A stretch of 64,000 nt of DNA from Limnobacter sp. CACIAM 66H1 (GTDB taxonomy: Bacteria > Pseudomonadota > Gammaproteobacteria > Burkholderiales > Burkholderiaceae_B). The notes beneath the pieces were generated by a model. The model did no database searches and was not told where the DNA came from. It saw only the letters and a list, made by a program, of their open reading frames with translations. Shown here one piece after another: positions 17,164 through 25,865 of the stretch. The DNA lies in assembly GCF_001601825.1 (NCBI RefSeq), contig NZ_LUJK01000010.1:16342-80341 (forward strand), written 5' to 3'. Position numbers and translations under genes: made by a program. Position 1 is the stretch's first letter. The number at the start of each line of letters is the position of its first letter.

Positions 17164-17745
17164 ATGAAAAAATTGATGCTTGCTGCTTCTGCAGCTGTTG
17201 TATTGGCCGGTTGTGCTGCTGGTGGTATGTTTGGCCCAGCTCCGAAAGACGGTGAACTGGCTCAGCCCACTGATTACAAATCCTGGCCTGTATTCCTGGC
17301 CGGTATTGAAAAGCCCACTGGCCACATTCGTGACATTTACATCAACCCTACTGGCGCTGCTGCTAAAAAGGGCGAAGCCTTTGCCAACGGTACAGTGAGC
17401 GTGATGGAAATTTACAAAGCCACCAAAACCGGCGACAAAATGACCAAAGCTGGCCTTGAAAAAGTGTTTGTCATGTACAAGGGCAACAACTGGGGCAGCA
17501 CTGCTCCGGAAGGCATGAAGACCGGCGATTGGGTATATGCAGCGTTTGAACCCAATGGTCAGCCTGCCAAGGTGGATTACGCCACCTGCCGCGGTTGCCA
17601 CCTGCCGCTGGCCGACAAAGACTACATTTTCCACTACGACAAATATTTTGACACACGCAAGAGCGCCCAGATTCTGGACGGTCATGCTGGCAAAGTAGCC
17701 ATGTCTGTTGAAGAAGCCCACTTGGCCGCCGTGGTTACCAAGTAA
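17164..17745 (+). CDS. Cytochrome P460 family lipoprotein
   Basis: Predicted periplasmic mono-heme protein of the cytochrome P460 family, 193 aa. The signal peptide ends at a lipobox (VLAGC, Cys17), so it is likely lipid-anchored. The C-terminal heme motif is CRGCH (142-146), preceded by the family pattern VYAAFEPNGQPA. P460 enzymes characterised elsewhere oxidise hydroxylamine or handle nitric oxide; that role here is inference. A strong ribosome-binding site (AAAGGGGAAAAA) precedes ATG 17164. A strong terminator follows, so it is probably a single-gene transcript. Confidence 0.87.
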   Translation: MKKLMLAASAAVVLAGCAAGGMFGPAPKDGELAQPTDYKSWPVFLAGIEKPTGHIRDIYINPTGAAAKKGEAFANGTVSVMEIYKATKTGDKMTKAGLEKVFVMYKGNNWGSTAPEGMKTGDWVYAAFEPNGQPAKVDYATCRGCHLPLADKDYIFHYDKYFDTRKSAQILDGHAGKVAMSVEEAHLAAVVTK

Positions 17746-17772
17746 TTCAACAGCACTTTTCGTACAATAAAA

Positions 17773-17798
17773 GCCACCCGATTTTGGGTGGCTTTTTT
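17773..17798 (+). terminator. Rho-independent terminator after cytochrome P460
   Basis: Stem GCCACCC (17773-17779) and GGGTGGC (17786-17792) with loop GATTTT, followed by a run of six T. It lies 28 bp after the P460 stop and just before the next gene on the plus strand. Confidence 0.92.
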
Positions 17799-17811
17799 GT
17801 TGGGATATCCA

Positions 17812-18816
17812 ATGCGTACTGTCCGTTTCATTTTGTATGCCTTGTGTGCATCTGCATTGGTAGGCATAGGCGCACTGGTTTTCATGTTGAAGTCGCACCC
17901 CACAGTTGAATTTCCGCAGCCGCTGCAACAAAAGTCTGCCAACGGGTTGCGAACCTTGTTCCTGGGAACGTCATCCATGGCATGGACCGATGGGCAAACC
18001 ACCTGGCTGGTGGACGGTTTCTTCTCGCGTCAACCTTTGTCCAAGGTCGCATTGACTCGCTTGAACGTTGATAATTCGCAGGTGAGGGCGGTTGCTGCAG
18101 CCATGTTCAAGCGTCTGAACATGCCCAGCGTACTGGGCGGCATCGTCGTAGCGCACTCTCATTACGACCATTCCATGGACGCGCCGTTTCTGGCCAAAGA
18201 ATACGGTGCAAAGGTAGTGGGTTCCGAATCCACTTCGCAGATTGCCAAAGGTCAAGATCTGCCGTCGACTCAGATTGAGGTGTTGCAAGGTGGTGGCCAG
18301 GTAAAGTTTGGCGAATTTGAAGTTCGGCTGATTCAGTCAGCCCATGCACCCACAGGTTTTACGGGTGGGTTCAACACGAAGCCGGTGTTTCTTCCGGCCC
18401 ATGCCCTGCAGTTCAAAGAGGGAATCAGTTACTCCTTCGTGGTATCCCACCCTGGCCTGGGGCCTGGCCCGTTTGCACTCATTCAACCCAGTGCAGGTTT
18501 TGTCGAAGGTCAAAATAAAGGCTTCTCGGTAAAACATGTGTTTTTGGGAATGGGGGGTTTGGGCAAGTTAAGCTATGCGTACATCGAGAACTATTGGCGT
18601 GAAATGGTGTTGGTTCCCGGGGCCACACATGTGTACCTGATTCACTGGGATGATTTCACCCAACCCTTGATGAAACAGGGCGAGCCGTTGGCCTTGAAAC
18701 CCATGCCCAAGTTGCTGGATGACTTTCCGAGATCTCTTGAATTGTTAAAGATGTTTTCAGAACGAGATGGTGTGTCACTTCATGTGTTGAATTCATGGGA
18801 GATGGTTTATTTTTAA
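17812..18816 (+). CDS. MBL-fold metal-dependent hydrolase, exported or membrane-tethered
   Basis: Metallo-beta-lactamase fold protein of 334 aa. An N-terminal hydrophobic segment (FILYALCASALVGIGALVFML) is a signal peptide or anchor. The metal motif HSHYDHSMDAP (HxHxDH form) lies near residue 120, with later ligands expected near SAHAPTG and LIHWDD. The ORF track starts at 17788 inside the terminator; ATG 17812 is the better start. It resembles the family of lipid-A or acyl-type MBL hydrolases only loosely. The substrate is unknown. Confidence 0.8.
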   Translation: MRTVRFILYALCASALVGIGALVFMLKSHPTVEFPQPLQQKSANGLRTLFLGTSSMAWTDGQTTWLVDGFFSRQPLSKVALTRLNVDNSQVRAVAAAMFKRLNMPSVLGGIVVAHSHYDHSMDAPFLAKEYGAKVVGSESTSQIAKGQDLPSTQIEVLQGGGQVKFGEFEVRLIQSAHAPTGFTGGFNTKPVFLPAHALQFKEGISYSFVVSHPGLGPGPFALIQPSAGFVEGQNKGFSVKHVFLGMGGLGKLSYAYIENYWREMVLVPGATHVYLIHWDDFTQPLMKQGEPLALKPMPKLLDDFPRSLELLKMFSERDGVSLHVLNSWEMVYF

Positions 18817-18874
18817 CCACACTGGAATTCTTATTTAAGCGCATACTGGATCCGCATGCTGTGTGGCATGAGCC

Positions 18875-21109
18875 ATGAGCATTAGCCGCAGAAGCGTAGC
18901 GAACATGTCAAAACCCAGCGGTGTGACCACCCAAATCAACAAAAAGAATTTTGCCGATCTGTTTCACAACGAGGTCACGGCCTGGCTGGTTTTGGCCTTG
19001 TCGGTTGTCATCACGGCACTTGGCTGGTGGCTGTCCAGCGAAGCCATTGAGAAACGCGCCAATGATCGTTTTTCATTCGAGGTTCGAGATGCCCAAGAAC
19101 GTATCCAGGGCCGCATCCAACAGTATCAACAGTTGTTGCGTGGTGGCGTCGCGTTCTTTGATGCGCACACCATGGTCAATCGTGATCACTGGCGCGTGTA
19201 TGTGGCGTCGCTGAACTTGCAGCGTGAGCTGCCTGGAGTGCAAGGCTTTGCTTTTGCCGAACATGTGTCACCAGATGCTTTAGCGCAATACGAAAACCGC
19301 ATTCGTGCTGAGGGATTTCCAGATTATTCAGTCAGCCCTCCTGGTGAACGCGAGGTTTATTTTCCCATCACCCTGATCGAGCCGTTTGATGAACGCAATC
19401 AGCGGGCTTTTGGTTTTGACATGTTTTCCGAACCCATACGCCGCGAGGCCATGCAGCGTGCCATGGAGACGGGTCAAGCCACTGTATCGGGTTTGGTGCA
19501 GTTAAAGCAGGGTGATGGAAAAAGCCCGGCAGCGGGTTTCCTGATTTATCTGCCAGTGTATAAAACTGGCGTGGATTTGAACTCCGTGGATTCCCGCCGC
19601 CAGGCGATTCGAGGCTTTGTGTTCAGCCCCTTTTTTGCGTCTGATTTGATGCAAAACGTGTTAGGCAACGAAAAAATACCCCTTCACTTTGAATTGTACG
19701 ACAGCGAGAATATGGCGCCCGAATCGCTGATTTACGATTCTGCTGGGGGTGTTGAAAGTCCGGTCGAATCTCGTTTGTTCGGCCACTCGCATGCGGTGAC
19801 TGTGCCTGTGGAGCTGTCTGGACGAACCTGGACTGTCCATTTTGAAAGTACGCCTGATTTTGATCGGGACGTTCACAATTCCCTGCCGAATCTCATTCTG
19901 TTTGCCGGCGGTGCGATTGACGTGATGCTTTTTCTCACCATCTACTCCTTGGTGCAACAGCGCAGGCGGCAAAGTGCAAGCAAAGCGAAAAGCCAGTTTC
20001 TGGCCAACATGAGCCATGAAATCCGCACACCGCTGAATGCAATTCTCGGTTTCAACACCCTGCTCGGAGAGCAGCTGAAAGATACCCAATCCAAGGAATA
20101 TGTGACACAGATTCAGGAGGCTTCTGAGCAGTTGCTAGGGATGGTTGAAGATGTATTGAGCTTCTCCCAGATCGAAGCGGGCTCAATCCGGATCGAGAAC
20201 ATCGAATTTGATTTGCACGACAGAGTACGCAAAACCTTGCGCCTGTTCACCGCAAAAGCGCAACACAAGGGTGTCGCACTTGAGCTTGAAATTGACTCGA
20301 TGACGCCTTTGAGGGTGAAAAGTGACCCAGCGCGATACAGCCAGGTGTTGTCAAACCTGCTAGACAATGCAATCAAGTTTTCTGACCGTGGTGTCGTGCG
20401 CGTCAAAGTTCAGGTCGACCGGCTGGACACACAAGAAGCCGTGATTCGAACAGAAATTCACGATCAGGGCATTGGCTTTGATATCAAGGAGTTTGAGCGC
20501 CTGACCCGCCCCTTTGAGCAGGCAGACAACACTGCGACCCGTCGCTTCGGCGGCAGCGGTTTGGGTCTGGCGATTTGCAAGCGGTTGACCGAGTTAATGG
20601 GTGGTGAGTTGTTCGTGACCTCTGTGCCACAGGTGGGCAGCACATTCGGTTTCACCTTGCGGGTTCAAACTGTATTTGCCCATGCTGATGCTGCCACCGC
20701 AGGGTTGTCCTCCGAGGCCGTGTCGCTTCAGGGTAAAAAGATCCTGGTGGTAGAAGACAACAAGCTGAACCAACACGTCATCAAAGCCCTGCTGTCGAAA
20801 ATGCAGGCCGATGTACTGCTGGTTGACAATGGGCAAATGGCTGTTGATGCAGTGCTGGTCGATTCATCGATTGACCTTGTTTTGATGGATATTCACATGC
20901 CCGTAATGAACGGAATTGACGCTGCCGTCGCAATACGCCAGTTGCCTGGTCCGGCCAGTCGTTTGCCGATAGTAGCCCTGACTGCAGGAGCCCTGCCTGA
21001 AGATGAACAGGCCTGTATGGAAGCCGGCATGAACGAATTTTTAAGCAAACCAGTGGACGTGCCCAAGTTGCGGCAGGTGTTGGCTCGACAATTATCAGCT
21101 GCGCACTGA
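18875..21109 (+). CDS. CHASE-domain hybrid sensor histidine kinase
   Basis: Membrane hybrid kinase of 744 aa. Order: TM1 (about 37-55), a periplasmic CHASE domain (about 60-290; GVAFFDAHTMVNRDHWRVYV), TM2 (NLILFAGGAIDVMLFLTIYSL), HisKA with NMSHEIRTPLNAILGF (phospho-His in SHEIRTP), HATPase_c (NLLDNAIKFS, HDQGIGFD, GGSGLGLAICKRL) and a C-terminal receiver with Asp in LVLMDIHMP. There is no output domain, so it must signal through a phosphorelay partner that is not in the window. CHASE domains in other organisms bind small adenine- or peptide-like ligands. The 3' end overlaps the convergent pmpB gene by 15 bp. Confidence 0.9.
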   Translation: MSISRRSVANMSKPSGVTTQINKKNFADLFHNEVTAWLVLALSVVITALGWWLSSEAIEKRANDRFSFEVRDAQERIQGRIQQYQQLLRGGVAFFDAHTMVNRDHWRVYVASLNLQRELPGVQGFAFAEHVSPDALAQYENRIRAEGFPDYSVSPPGEREVYFPITLIEPFDERNQRAFGFDMFSEPIRREAMQRAMETGQATVSGLVQLKQGDGKSPAAGFLIYLPVYKTGVDLNSVDSRRQAIRGFVFSPFFASDLMQNVLGNEKIPLHFELYDSENMAPESLIYDSAGGVESPVESRLFGHSHAVTVPVELSGRTWTVHFESTPDFDRDVHNSLPNLILFAGGAIDVMLFLTIYSLVQQRRRQSASKAKSQFLANMSHEIRTPLNAILGFNTLLGEQLKDTQSKEYVTQIQEASEQLLGMVEDVLSFSQIEAGSIRIENIEFDLHDRVRKTLRLFTAKAQHKGVALELEIDSMTPLRVKSDPARYSQVLSNLLDNAIKFSDRGVVRVKVQVDRLDTQEAVIRTEIHDQGIGFDIKEFERLTRPFEQADNTATRRFGGSGLGLAICKRLTELMGGELFVTSVPQVGSTFGFTLRVQTVFAHADAATAGLSSEAVSLQGKKILVVEDNKLNQHVIKALLSKMQADVLLVDNGQMAVDAVLVDSSIDLVLMDIHMPVMNGIDAAVAIRQLPGPASRLPIVALTAGALPEDEQACMEAGMNEFLSKPVDVPKLRQVLARQLSAAH

Positions 21110-21517
21110 AAACACAAACATGCCGACCAGCATGGCCGCAATAAAAATCAGGCCATCCGTGGCCAAACTGGCTGCAGCGACCACTGCGGGACCCGGACAA
21201 AAACCGCCAACACCCCAACCGGCACCGAACAGCACAGCACCAAGCAACAGGTTTTTGTCGATGCGGGTGTTGGTGGGCAAATTCATCGGCAGGCCCATCA
21301 GGCTGTTTTTCAATCGCTTCGCCAACAAAAACCCAGGCAACCCGAGGGCAATTGCTCCGCCCATGACAAACATCAGCGAGGGGTCCCAAGGCATGGATAA
21401 ATCAAGAAATCCGATCACCTTGGCCGGGTTGGCCATGCCCGAGATGATCAAGCCCCAACCAAACACCAACCCTGCCAAACCACTGGCCAATGCAAAACCA
21501 ATCTTGTTGTTCTTCAC
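21095..21517 (-). CDS. pmpB: YeeE/YedE family (DUF6691) sulfur transporter subunit B
   Basis: Small membrane protein of 140 aa with about four transmembrane segments. The motif GVGGFCPGPAVV, with its Cys, and GWGLIISGMANP define the PmpB half of the PmpA/PmpB pair, homologous to the two halves of the thiosulfate importer YeeE/TsuA. It follows pmpA by 12 bp on the minus strand. Together they likely import a reduced sulfur compound. The 3' end overlaps the convergent histidine-kinase gene by 15 bp. Confidence 0.85.
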   Translation of the reverse strand: MKNNKIGFALASGLAGLVFGWGLIISGMANPAKVIGFLDLSMPWDPSLMFVMGGAIALGLPGFLLAKRLKNSLMGLPMNLPTNTRIDKNLLLGAVLFGAGWGVGGFCPGPAVVAAASLATDGLIFIAAMLVGMFVFSVRS

Positions 21518-21529
21518 GATGTTTGCTCC

Positions 21530-21994
21530 TCAAACTGCATGCATGATCACCGAGGCCACCACGAAACCTGTGACCATGAAAACACCCGTGGCCGCCAATG
21601 ACCTCAATGACAGCCTCGAGAGGCCGCAGACACCATGTCCACTGGTGCAGCCCGAGCCCAGCCTTGTGCCATAGCCCACCAAAAGGCCCGCAACAATCAA
21701 GGCCACTGTGCCGCGTGGGCTTTCAAATTCGAAGCTGCCCACGACTGCTTGGTAAAGCCAGGGTGCAGCGGCCATGCCCAGCACGAAGGTAAGCCGCCAC
21801 AGCGTTTCACCATGTTGCGGTTTTAGCAAACCACCCACAATGCCGCTGATGCCAGCCACTCGGCCAGTCAACAGGATCAGCATGACTGCTGACAGGCCAA
21901 TCAATAACCCGCCAAGCAAAGCTGGATAAGGTGCAAAGGCTTCCCAATTGACAGTCAACATGAGGTACTCGTTTAAATATGATTGGACGCTCAT
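21530..21994 (-). CDS. pmpA: YeeE/YedE family sulfur transporter subunit A
   Basis: Membrane protein of 154 aa (or 143 aa if started at the internal Met at 21961) with about four transmembrane segments. It contains the Cys-bearing motif GSGCTSGHGVCGLSR, the signature of the YeeE/PmpA half, where cysteines relay thiosulfate-type sulfur. It pairs with pmpB downstream. Neither candidate start has a clear ribosome-binding site. A 22-bp inverted repeat overlaps the first start codon. Confidence 0.85.
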   Translation of the reverse strand: MSVQSYLNEYLMLTVNWEAFAPYPALLGGLLIGLSAVMLILLTGRVAGISGIVGGLLKPQHGETLWRLTFVLGMAAAPWLYQAVVGSFEFESPRGTVALIVAGLLVGYGTRLGSGCTSGHGVCGLSRLSLRSLAATGVFMVTGFVVASVIMHAV

Positions 21995-21997
21995 ATT
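21976..21997. promoter_or_regulatory. AT-rich inverted repeat at the pmpA start
   Basis: AATATGA (21976-21982) and TCATATT (21991-21997) form a perfect 7-bp dyad with an 8-bp spacer. If pmpA starts at Met12 (21961), the dyad is just upstream of the start. AT-rich dyads of this kind are used by BigR/ArsR-type sulfur regulators elsewhere, but no such regulator is in the window. Confidence 0.3.
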
Positions 21998-22039
21998 AGC
22001 ATGGCCAAAAAATAATCACCAGATTGAGTGTGAGTTACA

Positions 22040-23167
22040 ATGCGGCGTCTGTCTTGCAGCTCACACAACGCCATGCCCTGTTCGGAATCCACTTCCAAAG
22101 CCCAATTGACTGAGGCCAGCCCTGCACCTTCGGTTGCCGTGATTGGCGCCGGCATTGCAGGCAGCAGTGTGGCCCTTGCGCTTTGCAAGCTGGGTGTGCA
22201 GGTGCATCTGTATGACTGCGCAAGCGGGCCCGCAGCGGGTGCCTCTGGCAACTGGGTGGGTGCATTTCACCCCCACATCACCCGTGGTGATTCGCCTTTG
22301 TCGCAATTGACGCGTTTGGGGTTTGAGCACACTGTTCAGGCACTCAAAAATTTGACCGAACAAGGTTTGCTGGCAAAGGGTGCTGATTGGGACACGCCAG
22401 GACACCTGCAAACCCTACCCCCCGAGGAAGCGGACCGCGCGCGGGAAACCCTGGCCCTGTTGAATTTCCCACAAACATTGGTGCAGTGGGCGCAGCCCAA
22501 CTCGCTTTTGCCCACCCCCCTGGGCGGTCTGTTTTTCCCGCAAGGTGGCTGGGTGAAACCAGCGCGTTGGGTAGAGGCCAATCTGCAGGCCTGTGGTGAT
22601 CTGCTTTGTACCCATTACAACAGCACAATTAATGACATCGGCCCGTTGCGGGAACAGTACTCGGCAGTGGTCGTTTGTGTGGCCGAAAACGCACTGGAAT
22701 TGGTACCGATCCCTGGTGCCCGCGCCAATGCCGTGAAAGGCCAAATCAGCAAACTTCGGTGTGCAGTAAAACCCGGTGTCGTGTTGTCGGGTGAAAGTTA
22801 CGCGATTGCTCCAGCAGCAGAAGACTGGTTGGTGTTGGGGGCCACTTACGAGCGACCCGTATTGCACCTGAACCCCACTGCAGAAGCCGATGAGTTGAAC
22901 ATTGCCCGGTTCAAGGCAGCATTTCCTGATTTACCTCTTGGAGAGTGGCTTGATCACCGTTGCGCCGTGCGATCTGTTTGGCATGATCGCTTGCCCGCCA
23001 TCGGCCCGGTACCGAATATGCCAGGGGTGTACATGAGCACTGGCTTTGGGTCGCGTGGATTGCTGTGGGCGGCTTTGGGCGGGTGTGTGGTGGCTGACTA
23101 CTTCAAGGGCAGCCCAATCGAGTCGAAACTCTTGAAAAAAATTACGCCCCGCGCTGCGAAGGCGTAA
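22040..23167 (+). CDS. FAD-dependent oxidoreductase, stand-alone MnmC C-terminal-type
   Basis: DAO-type FAD enzyme of 375 aa. The Rossmann motif is VIGAGIAGSSVALAL (about 34-48); later motifs GGWVKPARWVEANL and STGFGSRGLLWAALGG match the FAD domain of MnmC, which converts cmnm5s2U34 to nm5s2U34 in tRNA. No MnmC-type methyltransferase domain precedes it, so only the oxidoreductase half exists here. The first 30 or so residues are not clearly conserved, and ATG 22040 or ATG 22073 may be the start. It is convergent with topB. A tRNA role is inferred from similarity. Confidence 0.8.
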   Translation: MRRLSCSSHNAMPCSESTSKAQLTEASPAPSVAVIGAGIAGSSVALALCKLGVQVHLYDCASGPAAGASGNWVGAFHPHITRGDSPLSQLTRLGFEHTVQALKNLTEQGLLAKGADWDTPGHLQTLPPEEADRARETLALLNFPQTLVQWAQPNSLLPTPLGGLFFPQGGWVKPARWVEANLQACGDLLCTHYNSTINDIGPLREQYSAVVVCVAENALELVPIPGARANAVKGQISKLRCAVKPGVVLSGESYAIAPAAEDWLVLGATYERPVLHLNPTAEADELNIARFKAAFPDLPLGEWLDHRCAVRSVWHDRLPAIGPVPNMPGVYMSTGFGSRGLLWAALGGCVVADYFKGSPIESKLLKKITPRAAKA

Positions 23168-23179
23168 TTCCGATTCGAA

Positions 23180-25753
23180 TCAAGACGCTTCTTTGGCGGT
23201 TTTGGTTTTGGCTGTGGCTTTTGCCGCTGGCTTGGCGGCGGTTTTGCTTTTGCTTGCGCCTGGCTTTTTCTCGGCCTTCGCCTCAAATTCAAAACCAATC
23301 GCACCATCGGGCTTCTTGACCAGAAAGGCCTTGAATGCGCGGCGGGTTTTCGACGAGACAAACCGTGTCAGCAAATCAGTTTTACCGTCGAGCAACAACT
23401 TTTCCATTTGTTCGCGATCAATGGGTTGTTGCAGGATCACCTTGCCTGAGCGGAAGTCACAGCTTTTGCTCGGCCCGACTGATTTTTCGCACACATAACT
23501 GGTGGCCTGTTCATACACATTGGATGCACATTTGGGGCAAGGCCCCAGCCGGGTTTCGCCCGAGAAGTCGACGGGTTCGCCATTGTCATCGTCTTTGGCC
23601 TGACCAAAATCGAACTCCAGTTTGTGCTCATCCGTCAGCTTGAGCACGGCAGCAAATGGCCGCCCCATCTTGCTGCGGAAACCATCGAGCATTGGCAACT
23701 CACGGTCTTGCAACAGCTTTTCAACTTCAGCCACCTCAAATTGACGACCGCCCGGTACCTTGGAAATCGAGAAATCACATTTTGTGCATGCGAAACGGCG
23801 GTAGTTTTCTTTCACCACGCTGCCACAGTTCGGGCACGGCGTCACGAGTGTGGCGTAATCGCCAGGAATGGTCTCTTCTGTGTAGTTTTTCGCACGATCA
23901 ACAATGTTCTGCGTGATCTTCGCGATTTCCTGCATGAATTGTTCGCGTGAGAGCTCACCCTTCTCCATCAAGGAAAGTTTGTATTCCCACTCGCCAGTCA
24001 ACTCCGGCATGGTCAGTTCTTCAACATCCAGACCGCGCAGCAGGGTCAGCAGCTGAAATGCCTTGGCGGTGGGCACCAATGCGCGTTCTTCACGCACCAG
24101 GTATTTTTCGTTGATCAAACCTTCAATCGTCGCCGCACGCGTGGCTGGTGTACCCAAGCCTTTCGTACCCATGGCATCGCGCAGTTCATCGTCATCGACC
24201 AATTTGCCGGCACCTTCCATGGCGGAAAGCAAAGTGGCTTCACTGTAGCGTGCGGGTGGTTTTGTGCTCAGAGTGTGTACATCGATTTCATCGGTGCTTA
24301 CCTTTTCACCGGCATCCACGGCGACAAGGCTGTCATCGCCGGCAACCGCGGCTGCGCGACCGTAGATGGCCAGCCAGCCCGGTTTCACCAGCACCTTTCC
24401 TTCGGTTTTGAAGGGATGGCCCTCAACAGTGGTAATGCGTGTGGTGACGTTGAACTCGGCGGGCGGGAAAAACACTGCCAGAAAACGTTTCACAACCAGG
24501 TCGTACAACTTGGCTTCAGGTTCGCTCAGGTTTTTCGGCACTTGCAAGGTAGGAATGATCGCAAAGTGGTCTGAAATCTTGCTGTTGTCGAACACCCGTT
24601 TGTTGGGTTTGACCCAGTTGTTTTTCAGAATTTGTTCGCAGAATGGGCCATATGCCCCTGCAATATGACCTGAATCCAGACCTACAAAGCTTTTCAACGT
24701 TTGGTTCACTGTGCCCATGTAATCTTCGGGCAACGCTTTTGAATCCGTACGCGGGTAAGTGAGGACCTTGTGTTTTTCATACAGCGCTTGGGCCAGGCCC
24801 AGGGTGTTCTTCGCCGAAAAGCCAAAACGGCTGTTGGCTTCACGTTGAAGGCTGGTCAAATCAAACAACTGGGGCGCAATTTGTGTGGTGGGTTTGCTTT
24901 CCTCTTCCACCGTACCTTGTTTGCCATCACAGGCGGCCACAATGGCCTTGGCCTTCGCTTCATCCCACAGTCGGTCTGCGCGTTGCTCGGGGTCTTCCGC
25001 TTTTTTGAAGTCGCGGTCAAACCACTTGCCTTCATAGGCACCGGCTTTCGCACCAAAGCTGGCGCGAATCTCGAAGTATGTGCGTGGTACAAACTTGCGG
25101 ATTTTTTCTTCGCGTTCCACAACAATGGCCAGTGTGGGCGTTTGAACACGACCCACAGTGGTCAGGTAAAAGCCGCCTTCCTTGCTGTTGAAGGCGGTCA
25201 TCGCGCGCGTGCCATTGATACCCACCAACCAGTCGGCTTCTGAGCGGCAACGCGCGGCATCCGCCAGTGGCATCATTTCAGCATCGCTGCGCAAGTTTGA
25301 GAACGCCTGGCGAATGGCGGCGGGTGTCATGGATTGCAGCCACAGGCGTTCCACTGGTTTGTTGCATTTCGCGTATTGCGCAATCAAGCGGAAAATCAGT
25401 TCACCTTCCCGTCCAGCGTCACAGGCGTTAATCAAACCGACCACATCCTTGCGTTTGATCAGCTTGTTCAATACTTTCAGTCGCGACTCTGTTTTCGCAA
25501 TCGGGTTCAGGTCGAAGTGAGTTGGCAACACCGGCAAATTGGCAAAACTCCATTTGCCACGCTTCACCTCAAATTCATCAGGCGCCTTGATCTCCACCAA
25601 ATGACCTACGGCCGATGACAGCACATACTCGTCGCTTTCAAAGTAATCGTCGTGTTTGGTGAAACCCCCCAGAGAGCGCGCAATGTCGGCGGCCACAGAG
25701 GGTTTTTCCGCGATGATCAGTTTTTTGGGGTTTTCGCTACTCAATTGGTCCAA
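23180..25753 (-). CDS. topB: DNA topoisomerase III
   Basis: Type IA topoisomerase of 857 aa. The TOPRIM domain starts at KLIIAEKPSVAADIARSLGG and includes NACDAGREGELIFRL. The catalytic tyrosine lies in YPRTDSKALPEDY. The C-terminal third carries two Cys4 zinc-ribbon-like repeats (CPNCGSVV, CPKCASNV) and an Ala/Lys-rich tail. No ATG is available in frame before the conserved start: the reading frame is closed upstream by a stop near 25800, and TTG 25753 or TTG 25744 is the likely initiator, without a strong ribosome-binding site. It decatenates DNA during replication and recombination. Confidence 0.94.
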   Translation of the reverse strand: MDQLSSENPKKLIIAEKPSVAADIARSLGGFTKHDDYFESDEYVLSSAVGHLVEIKAPDEFEVKRGKWSFANLPVLPTHFDLNPIAKTESRLKVLNKLIKRKDVVGLINACDAGREGELIFRLIAQYAKCNKPVERLWLQSMTPAAIRQAFSNLRSDAEMMPLADAARCRSEADWLVGINGTRAMTAFNSKEGGFYLTTVGRVQTPTLAIVVEREEKIRKFVPRTYFEIRASFGAKAGAYEGKWFDRDFKKAEDPEQRADRLWDEAKAKAIVAACDGKQGTVEEESKPTTQIAPQLFDLTSLQREANSRFGFSAKNTLGLAQALYEKHKVLTYPRTDSKALPEDYMGTVNQTLKSFVGLDSGHIAGAYGPFCEQILKNNWVKPNKRVFDNSKISDHFAIIPTLQVPKNLSEPEAKLYDLVVKRFLAVFFPPAEFNVTTRITTVEGHPFKTEGKVLVKPGWLAIYGRAAAVAGDDSLVAVDAGEKVSTDEIDVHTLSTKPPARYSEATLLSAMEGAGKLVDDDELRDAMGTKGLGTPATRAATIEGLINEKYLVREERALVPTAKAFQLLTLLRGLDVEELTMPELTGEWEYKLSLMEKGELSREQFMQEIAKITQNIVDRAKNYTEETIPGDYATLVTPCPNCGSVVKENYRRFACTKCDFSISKVPGGRQFEVAEVEKLLQDRELPMLDGFRSKMGRPFAAVLKLTDEHKLEFDFGQAKDDDNGEPVDFSGETRLGPCPKCASNVYEQATSYVCEKSVGPSKSCDFRSGKVILQQPIDREQMEKLLLDGKTDLLTRFVSSKTRRAFKAFLVKKPDGAIGFEFEAKAEKKPGASKSKTAAKPAAKATAKTKTAKEAS

Positions 25754-25865
25754 CTCGTCGGTGTGTGTAATTTCAAGGCCTTGTGCGCCGAAGTGTAAGT
25801 GTCAGGGCTTCAACAAATCAAGGCTTTCTCTAGAATCTTGTTCTCCGTTGTTGAAATCGCCTTTT

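Noticed and set aside
23172-23181. 10-bp palindrome GATTCGAATC between the MnmC-like and topB stops
   Set aside because: Too short and without a T-run for a terminator; likely chance.
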